Assembly (NCBI GenBank): GCA_009774375.1
Contig: VSNO01000133.1
Location: 1 to 12,549, forward strand
Source: Lachnospiraceae bacterium
GTDB lineage: Bacteria > Bacillota > Clostridia > Lachnospirales > Lachnospiraceae
Reading direction: 5' to 3'
DNA: 12,549 nucleotides
This document shows, one piece after another, positions 8,169 through 12,549 of the stretch (positions within the stretch are counted from its first letter, which is position 1; the number at the start of each line of letters is the position of its first letter). A program made the translations under genes and the position numbers. The notes beneath the pieces were generated by a model. It did not search any database. It worked only from the letters and a program-made list of their open reading frames with translations, and was not told the DNA's origin.

Positions 8169-8480
8169 ATGGCGATCAGTCCGATATTGCTCAATGGCAG
8201 TATCCAGCAGACAGACAATGTTCTGCACAATCAGCTGAAACAGGTAGAGAAGGGAATGGTAGATCAGGGCAATATACAGGTGCAGGAGGAGAAAAAACAG
8301 CAGCTTCAGGCAAAACAAGTTGTCCATGCCGATGAAACCCTGTTGAAGGATGAGCGTTTCGACGCCAAGGAGAAGGGACATAATGAGTATTCCGGTGATG
8401 GAGGAAAGCGCAGGAAAAAGCCGAAGGGAGACGGCAGGGTCGTCGCAAAATCTGCGGGTGGATTTGACATGAAGATATAG
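8169..8480 (+). CDS. Small hydrophilic protein of unknown function
   Basis: The 103-aa protein begins MAISPILLNGSIQQTDNV and is rich in Gln, Lys and Glu, with no membrane segment or signal peptide. The middle (KQVEKGMVDQGNIQVQEEKK) is predicted helical. The C-terminal half is very basic (GGKRRKKPKGDGR) and ends GGFDMKI. I chose the ATG at 8169 because AGGGGGG (8155-8161) lies 7 nt upstream. An in-frame ATG at 8109 would place that strong site inside the coding region. I believe similar short proteins occur beside fapA in other flagellated Lachnospiraceae, but I know no function. The position between fapA and the swrB-like gene suggests a motility link, by context only. Confidence 0.82.
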   Translation: MAISPILLNGSIQQTDNVLHNQLKQVEKGMVDQGNIQVQEEKKQQLQAKQVVHADETLLKDERFDAKEKGHNEYSGDGGKRRKKPKGDGRVVAKSAGGFDMKI

Positions 8481-8529
8481 GGAATTCCTGGGGATTACAT
8501 AATGAAAAAATAGAGAGGTTAGGTAGCAG

Positions 8530-9675
8530 ATGAATTGGTTAGAGGTAGCGCTGTTGGTATTTGGAGTCGGTGCTTTTGCTGGCAGTTTTTTGATCAAAGA
8601 AAAGACAAAAGAGAGTGAGGAAGGGCAAAAGATCGATCCGGAACTCATTCGAAGCGTGATAGACAAGGAGATGCGGGATGCCAAAGAGCGCGTTACGGAG
8701 GTTGTCGACGAGACGCTGGAGTACGCGGTAGAAAAGACGGAACGTGCCTCCGAGCGTATTTCCAATGAGAAGATCATGGCGATCAACGAATATTCAGAGA
8801 CAGTGCTGGCAGATATCAATAAATCCCATCAGGAAGTGATGTTTCTCTACGATATGCTGAATGATAAGCATAATAATCTGAAAGAGACCGTCAAGCATGT
8901 GGACAAGACGGCGAAGGAGGCAGAGGAAGCAGCCAATGCTGCGGCGATCGCCCTTGCAGCCAAGGCAAAGGAGGAGGCCGAGGCAAAGGAGCGTGAAAAG
9001 CAGGAGGAGGCCAATAGAAATAAGCTTGCGGAATCCGTATCGCTGGACAAGGATGCCCAGGAGAAAGAGTATGCGCGCCGCCAGATGGCAAGGCTCATAC
9101 TGCCGATGCAGCAGGAAATGACAATGCACCGTCAGATGGACGCCCGCGCCCTGGATATGACTTCGTGGGCGCTGAATGCGGGGAACAGGACACAGGAGGA
9201 AAAGCCGGCAGAACTGCGCCCGCTCGTGGTGAAGAGCGTGGAGATCGTGCCGGCAGATATCGTCAATTCAAACGATATGCAGCCGGTTCCTGAGAGCAGC
9301 ACCAGCGTCAATCCTGTGAGTGCAGTCGATCTGCAGACGCTTGGCTCGCGACCGGAGGATATGAAAGTGGTCGATGTGAAGCCGGCGGATATCCGGCCAG
9401 TCGAGGTATACTCCTTCGCGGAGCAGGCGCCTCACATTGAGCGGCCTGTCAGGAGGGAAGCGCAGGAACCCGTTCCGGAAACAACGGTGAGCATGATAAA
9501 ACAGCCGGAAGAATACGTGGAACAGCCGGCTGCAGGTGACTTAAACGAAAACAATAATGACAGAATCTTACGGCTTCACAAGGAAGGCTATTCCAATGTG
9601 GATATCGCAAAAGAGCTTGGACTTGGAGTCGGGGAGGTAAAGCTGGTCATCAATCTGTTCAAGGGGGCTGTGTAA
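8530..9675 (+). CDS. SwrB-like membrane-anchored coiled-coil protein, DUF6115-like C-terminus
   Basis: The 381-aa protein has one N-terminal membrane anchor (residues 3-21, WLEVALLVFGVGAFAGSFL). A long charged helical/coiled-coil region follows (about 30-180) with an Ala/Glu/Lys-rich stretch near 125-160. Next come a proline-rich linker (about 215-342) and a terminal helix-turn-helix-like segment (343-381, with ILRLHKEGYSNVDIAKELGL). That tail resembles the DUF6115 domain. The architecture and the place after sigD and before rpsB-tsf match B. subtilis SwrB, a much shorter protein (about 170 aa) that promotes flagellar basal body maturation and export activation. The linker has a partial internal repeat (SVEIVPADI and VVDVKPADI). 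The start has GAGAGG (8513-8518) upstream. The family link is by layout and tail similarity, so SwrB orthology is an inference. Confidence 0.8.
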   Translation: MNWLEVALLVFGVGAFAGSFLIKEKTKESEEGQKIDPELIRSVIDKEMRDAKERVTEVVDETLEYAVEKTERASERISNEKIMAINEYSETVLADINKSHQEVMFLYDMLNDKHNNLKETVKHVDKTAKEAEEAANAAAIALAAKAKEEAEAKEREKQEEANRNKLAESVSLDKDAQEKEYARRQMARLILPMQQEMTMHRQMDARALDMTSWALNAGNRTQEEKPAELRPLVVKSVEIVPADIVNSNDMQPVPESSTSVNPVSAVDLQTLGSRPEDMKVVDVKPADIRPVEVYSFAEQAPHIERPVRREAQEPVPETTVSMIKQPEEYVEQPAAGDLNENNNDRILRLHKEGYSNVDIAKELGLGVGEVKLVINLFKGAV

Positions 9676-10320
9676 ATGAAGTTGAAGTATATGCTCAGAG
9701 GCATGGGAATCGGCGTTGTCATCACAGCGGCAGTCATGGGAGCTTACAGCAGGAATGCGGTGGCAGATGCCAGGGTTGCAGTGCTGAGGGAATATGGTTT
9801 TGGGGATGAAAGCAGGCTGGTCGGGGAGACGCAGGACTCCAGCGAAGATTCCTCTGAGGATGGATCTGCTGTGGGACCCACAGAGCAGGTGATCGTCCGG
9901 GACGAGGAGAGAGAGGCGGAGATCGGTTCCGTGCTGGATGCGGCAAAAGAATCCGAGCAGGCGGATACGACGGAGCCGGGAACAGCCGCGGGAGAGCACG
10001 CGCCGGCACAGTCGGCTGACGGCGATGGCGCAGAGGGGGAAGCTTCCGGTGCCAGTGCTTCAGAACCGTCGTCAGCGATCGTCGTGACGCCCTCAGACGA
10101 GGGGAATGCAGCCGGTGATGTCGTAGAGATCGTGATCGTATCGGGCGATGACTCCGGGACGGTCGCAAGAAAGCTGTACAATGCAGGTCTGATCGAAAAT
10201 GCGGATGAGTACAATTCTTTTTTGGTACAGCATAAGTACGACAGGCGGCTCAGCACAGGAACGAAGTCGATCGGTGTGTCGGACAGCTGGCAGGAGATCG
10301 CTGAAAAGATCACCAGATAG
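9676..10320 (+). CDS. Membrane protein with lone YceG/MltG LysM-like domain
   Basis: The 214-aa protein begins with a basic N-terminus and a hydrophobic segment (residues about 8-25, GMGIGVVITAAVMGAY), likely an uncleaved signal anchor that places the rest outside the membrane. Residues about 45-145 are acidic and Ala/Ser-rich, low in complexity, and probably disordered. The C-terminal 65 residues (VEIVIVSGDDSGTVARKLYN, then a segment with SIGVSDSWQEIAEKI) resemble the LysM-like domain at the N-terminal side of MltG/YceG endolytic transglycosylases. The catalytic domain of MltG, with its conserved Glu, is absent, so it is probably a peptidoglycan-binding or regulatory protein, not an enzyme. 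The ATG abuts the preceding TAA directly, and AAGGGGG (9660-9666) inside the previous gene is its ribosome site. This implies translational coupling. Confidence 0.82.
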   Translation: MKLKYMLRGMGIGVVITAAVMGAYSRNAVADARVAVLREYGFGDESRLVGETQDSSEDSSEDGSAVGPTEQVIVRDEEREAEIGSVLDAAKESEQADTTEPGTAAGEHAPAQSADGDGAEGEASGASASEPSSAIVVTPSDEGNAAGDVVEIVIVSGDDSGTVARKLYNAGLIENADEYNSFLVQHKYDRRLSTGTKSIGVSDSWQEIAEKITR

Positions 10321-10337
10321 CGAGGATTAAATTTAGG

Positions 10338-10366
10338 AAAAGACCTCTTGCACAGGAGGTCTTTTT
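10338..10366 (+). terminator. Strong intrinsic terminator before rpsB
   Basis: AAAAGACCTCTT (10338-10349) pairs with AGGAGGTCTTTT (10354-10365) around a GCAC loop, a 12-bp stem with one G-U pair. The stem runs straight into TTTTT (10362-10366), with four of those bases in the stem base. It lies 17 nt after the YceG-like stop codon and should end the accessory block. The A-run on the 5' side makes it potentially bidirectional. Confidence 0.88.
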
Positions 10367-10376
10367 ATGATATAGT
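10348..10376 (+). promoter_or_regulatory. rpsB promoter, extended -10
   Basis: TATAGT (10371-10376) is preceded by TG with one intervening base (10368-10369), the extended -10 form. TTGCAC (10348-10353), the loop side of the terminator hairpin, stands exactly 17 nt upstream as a weak -35. The expected start is near 10383, where the leader's first hairpin begins. Promoter and terminator therefore share bases. Confidence 0.6.
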
Positions 10377-10382
10377 ATTACT

Positions 10383-10570
10383 GTTATGGTTGCGCCCGGG
10401 TATCGCAGCCATGACCGAAACAATACGATACAGATTTAGTATTCACGTCTGTGGATCTGCGGTCCATGCTGGGATGCGCGGACAGGTCCTGCCTGTCTGA
10501 AGGATGACAGTAGCCCGCGGAGGCGACACAGGCGGAAGCGCGGTGATCCCGCAGAAAATGGAGGTAAGAC
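10383..10570 (+). promoter_or_regulatory. Structured 5' leader of rpsB, candidate autoregulatory RNA
   Basis: About 188 nt separate the predicted start from the rpsB ATG. A 12-bp stem pairs 10383-10394 with 10404-10415 (two G-U pairs, 9-nt loop). Further on, a composite helix can form: CTGC 10457-10460 with GCAG 10551-10554, GGGAT 10471-10475 with ATCCC 10546-10550, and GCGC 10476-10479 with GCGC 10538-10541. It encloses a hairpin GACAGG/CCTGTC (10481-10497). The closing helix ends 5 nt before the GGAGG at 10560-10564, so folding could affect ribosome access. S2 represses its own mRNA through the leader in enterobacteria. A similar control here is an inference, and I recognise no named RNA family. 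No convincing leader peptide or T-box motif is present. Confidence 0.5.
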
Positions 10571-11308
10571 ATGAGTGTTATTTCAATGAAACAGTTGTTG
10601 GAGGCAGGTGTTCATTTTGGACATCAGACCAGAAGATGGAACCCTAAGATGGCTCCCTATATCTTCACAGAGAGAAATGGTATCTATATCATCGACCTGC
10701 AGAAATCAGTGGGCAAGGTTGATGAGGCGTACAGGGCAGTTGCCGATATCGTTGCACAGGGCGGCACGATCCTTTTTGTCGGCACGAAGAAGCAGGCGCA
10801 GGATGCTGTCCGCACAGAGGCAGAGCGCTGCGGAATGTTCTATGTAAATGAGAGATGGCTGGGCGGCATGCTGACCAACTTCAAGACGATCAGGAGCAGG
10901 ATCGAGAGATTAAAGGCGATCGAGACGATGTCTGAGGACGGAACATTTGACGTTCTTCCGAAGAAAGAGGTGATCAAGCTCAAGAAGGAGTGGGAGAAGC
11001 TCGAGCGGAACCTTGGCGGTATCAAGAACATGAAAAAGATCCCTGATGCGATCTTTGTCGTAGATCCGAAGAAAGAGCGCATCTGTGTACAGGAGGCTCA
11101 CACGCTTGGCATTCCCCTGATCGGTATCGCGGATACAAACTGTGATCCGGAAGAACTCGACTATGTGATCCCGGGCAACGATGATGCGATCAGAGCTGTC
11201 AAGTTGATCGTATCTGCTATGGCAGATGCTGTGATCGAGGCGAACCAGGGCGAGATCATGACAGACGCGGAGGCGGAAGAAGCCGTGGAGGAAGAGGCAG
11301 AAGCATAA
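10571..11308 (+). CDS. rpsB: Ribosomal protein S2 (uS2)
   Basis: S2 is a late-binding component of the small ribosomal subunit, at the head-body junction. The protein is 245 aa, with the typical start MKQLLEAGVHFGHQTRRWNP, the ERWLGGMLTNFKTI segment and the C-terminal half IPLIGIADTNCDP...IPGNDDA. It ends in an acidic tail (about 226-245, rich in Glu/Ala), common in Firmicutes S2. GGAGG at 10560-10564 lies 6 nt before the ATG. It has its own promoter and leader and is followed 35 nt later by tsf, the standard bacterial pair. It is complete and shows no anomaly. Confidence 0.98.
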   Translation: MSVISMKQLLEAGVHFGHQTRRWNPKMAPYIFTERNGIYIIDLQKSVGKVDEAYRAVADIVAQGGTILFVGTKKQAQDAVRTEAERCGMFYVNERWLGGMLTNFKTIRSRIERLKAIETMSEDGTFDVLPKKEVIKLKKEWEKLERNLGGIKNMKKIPDAIFVVDPKKERICVQEAHTLGIPLIGIADTNCDPEELDYVIPGNDDAIRAVKLIVSAMADAVIEANQGEIMTDAEAEEAVEEEAEA

Positions 11309-11343
11309 GAGTAGAAGATTTAGGAAGCAGGAGGAATATAGAA

Positions 11344-12282
11344 ATGGCTATTACAGCAGCAATGGTAAAAGATCTGAGAGAGATGACAGGCGCTGGAATG
11401 ATGGACTGCAAGAAGGCGCTGAATGAGACAGACGGAAATATGGATGAGGCTGTTGAATATCTGAGAAAAAAAGGACAGGCTAAGGCGGAGAAAAAGGCGA
11501 GCCGCATCGCGGCGGAGGGACTCTGCAGGGTGCTTACAGAGGGCGACCAGGTGGCAGCTGTCGTGGAGGTAAATTCCGAGACAGACTTTGTCGCAAAGAA
11601 TGAACAGTTCCAGAATTATGTGACGGCAGTGGCGAAGCAGGCGCTCACGACAACGGCGGCTGATATCGATGCATTCCTTGCGGAGGCATGGAATGAGGAG
11701 CCTTCCAAGACTGTGAAGGACGCGTTGGTCGAGAAGATCGCTGTGATCGGCGAGAAGCTGAGCATCAGGAGGTTTGAGAAGGTTACTGCTGAGAACGGCT
11801 GCGTTGTGACATACACACACGGCGGCGGCAAGATCGGTGTTATCGTCGATGCGGAGACTGCGGTTGTGAACGATGCGGTAAAGGAAGCGCTCAATAACCT
11901 TGCAATGCAGGTTGCGGCACTCTATCCGAAGTACGTGTCTTCGGACGATGTTTCCGAGGAGTACAAGGCGCATGAGAAGGAGATCATCTCAGAGCAGATC
12001 AGGAATGATCCGAAGATGGCCGGGAAACCGGAGAAGGTCATCGAGGGGGCAGTGACCGGACGTCTCAACAAGGAACTCAAGGAGGTTTGTCTGCTCGAGC
12101 AGGTGTACGTGAAGGCAGAGGATGGAAAGCAGACTGTAAAGCAGTATCTTGAGGCTGTTTCCAAGGAGAATGGAACGGACATTAAGATCAGGAAGTTTGT
12201 TCGTTTCGAGACCGGAGAAGGAATCGAGAAGAAGGTTGACGATTTTGCGGCAGAGGTGGCTGCACAGGCTGGAATGAACTAA
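11344..12282 (+). CDS. tsf: Elongation factor Ts
   Basis: EF-Ts is the guanine nucleotide exchange factor that recycles EF-Tu from the GDP to the GTP form. The 312-aa protein begins with the UBA-like N-terminal domain (KDLREMTGAGMMDCKKALNE, then VEYLRKKGQAKAEKKA). Then comes the core with the conserved TDFVAKNEQF motif (about residues 80-89), which contacts EF-Tu. The dimer-core repeats follow (NLAMQVAALYPKYV, and later LLEQVYVKAEDGKQTVKQYL). The protein ends in a complete C-terminus. AGGAGG (11329-11334) lies 9 nt before the ATG. It is co-transcribed with rpsB, and I see no promoter or terminator in the 35-nt gap. No typical terminator with a T-run is seen in the 267 nt after its stop. Confidence 0.98.
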   Translation: MAITAAMVKDLREMTGAGMMDCKKALNETDGNMDEAVEYLRKKGQAKAEKKASRIAAEGLCRVLTEGDQVAAVVEVNSETDFVAKNEQFQNYVTAVAKQALTTTAADIDAFLAEAWNEEPSKTVKDALVEKIAVIGEKLSIRRFEKVTAENGCVVTYTHGGGKIGVIVDAETAVVNDAVKEALNNLAMQVAALYPKYVSSDDVSEEYKAHEKEIISEQIRNDPKMAGKPEKVIEGAVTGRLNKELKEVCLLEQVYVKAEDGKQTVKQYLEAVSKENGTDIKIRKFVRFETGEGIEKKVDDFAAEVAAQAGMN

Positions 12283-12371
12283 CAGGAAAAGTTTCAATTC
12301 AATAGTCCTTGAAAATAAAGGGAAATCAAGTATTACAGCGTGTTTTGTGAAGTAAAAAAGGTATTATAAGC

Positions 12372-12395
12372 TATCATAAATTATCGCAAAATATC
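12372..12395 (+). repeat. Three TATC repeats phased at 10 bp
   Basis: TATC occurs at 12372, 12382 and 12392, each preceded by one base and followed by A-rich sequence, so the period is exactly 10 bp. This places the copies on the same face of the helix. The repeat unit is short and AT-rich, so chance is possible. They immediately precede the TTTGGTA cluster. Confidence 0.5.
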
Positions 12396-12403
12396 ACTAC
12401 AAT

Positions 12404-12448
12404 TTTGGTAAGAATTTGGTATGGTTTTTGGTAATATATTTTACCAAA
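12404..12448 (+). repeat. TTTGGTA repeat cluster with inverted copy
   Basis: TTTGGTA occurs directly at 12404-12410, 12415-12421 and 12427-12433, with starts 11 and 12 bp apart, and once inverted (TACCAAA) at 12442-12448. The last direct copy and the inverted copy form a perfect 8-bp inverted repeat, TTTGGTAA/TTACCAAA, around TATATT. No T-run follows, so it is not a classic terminator. About one helical turn between copies suggests a multi-site protein-binding array, such as tyrosine-recombinase arm sites or a repressor operator. Confidence 0.6.
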
Positions 12449-12549
12449 GTCATTCACGAAGAGTTTGCTTGTTTATTCACTTATTTGGAAGGAATGAAGC
12501 GTCAATTCAATATTCGGACATCTGAATAAGCCCACCATCGGTTATAGCA

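Larger units (their letters stand above)
12294..12512 (+). repeat. 11-bp direct repeat bracketing the AT-rich tract
   Basis: TCAATTCAATA occurs at 12294-12304, 12 nt after the tsf stop, and again at 12502-12512. The copies enclose about 197 bp, including the TTTGGTA and TATC repeats. The two copies are followed by different sequence. They could be a recombination core duplicated at insertion, but 11 bp of AT-rich sequence can also match by chance. Confidence 0.35.
12283..12549. other. AT-rich region after tsf, no convincing gene
   Basis: These 267 bases are visibly richer in A and T than the genes beside them. Both strands are broken by stops, and the longest open frame (35 codons from an ATG at 12421) has no ribosome site. 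pyrH, which often follows tsf, does not begin here. The tract holds clustered short repeats and a hairpin, listed separately. It may be the edge of an integrative element or simply a long intergenic gap. Confidence 0.6.

Noticed and set aside
9744..10313. Antisense open frame of 189 codons opposite the YceG-like gene
   Set aside because: It is Ser/Ala/Pro-rich, with no ribosome site and no recognisable domain. It arises from the low-complexity acidic region on the other strand.
10466..10507. 13-codon leader peptide in the rpsB leader
   Set aside because: There is no ribosome site before the ATG and no run of regulatory codons. The stretch is better explained by base pairing.
10381..10570. 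T-box or known riboswitch in the rpsB leader
   Set aside because: No T-box sequence (GGTGG-type) or recognisable aptamer core was seen. Only generic helices can be supported.
12427..12448. Intrinsic terminator for tsf
   Set aside because: The 8-bp inverted repeat is AT-rich and has no T-run on either side. It is better read as part of the repeat cluster.
12421..12528. Short frames in the tail: 35 codons from 12421 and 11 codons (MKRQFNIRTSE) after GGAAGG near 12488-12493
   Set aside because: The first has no ribosome site. In the second the purine run lies only 1 nt before the ATG, too close, and the product is tiny. Neither can be supported.
1..12549. CRISPR array, tRNA, rRNA, insertion sequence or transposase
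   Set aside because: No long regularly spaced repeats, cloverleaf-like sequences, rRNA motifs or transposase reading frames were found by eye on either strand.

Overview
The window looks like chromosomal DNA of a motile, low-to-mid GC Firmicute. A flagellated Lachnospiraceae relative (Roseburia type) is my best guess, based on gene content, protein style and Shine-Dalgarno use. The genus is an inference. All genes read on the + strand.

Positions 1-8043 are the distal part of a flagellar/chemotaxis operon: a possible 3' scrap of an upstream gene, then cheB, cheA, cheW, cheC, cheD, an uncharacterised acidic membrane protein, the sigma-28 gene (sigD/fliA) and a FapA (DUF342) gene. Together they encode the receptor-coupled kinase (CheA/CheW), the adaptation enzymes (CheB, CheD), the CheY-P phosphatase (CheC) and the sigma factor for late flagellar genes. 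cheY and cheR are not here. A hairpin with a T-run straddles the fapA stop codon and is followed at once by a plausible new promoter.

Positions 8044-10366 hold three accessory genes: a 103-aa hydrophilic protein of unknown function, a membrane-anchored coiled-coil protein with a C-terminal DUF6115-like helix-turn-helix (in the place of Bacillus swrB), and a membrane protein with a lone YceG/MltG LysM-like domain. A strong intrinsic terminator closes this block.

Positions 10348-12282 are the rpsB-tsf ribosomal/translation operon. Its extended -10 promoter overlaps the preceding terminator, and a structured leader of about 190 nt precedes rpsB. The order che genes - sigD - swrB-like - rpsB - tsf matches the end of the Bacillus subtilis fla/che operon and its neighbours, with extra genes inserted.

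Positions 12283-12549 are AT-rich and carry no convincing gene. They hold helically spaced TTTGGTA repeats with one inverted copy, phased TATC repeats, and an 11-bp direct repeat bracketing the tract. The pyrH gene commonly found after tsf is not seen. This resembles the attachment end of an integrative element, but no integrase is visible, so the reading is tentative.
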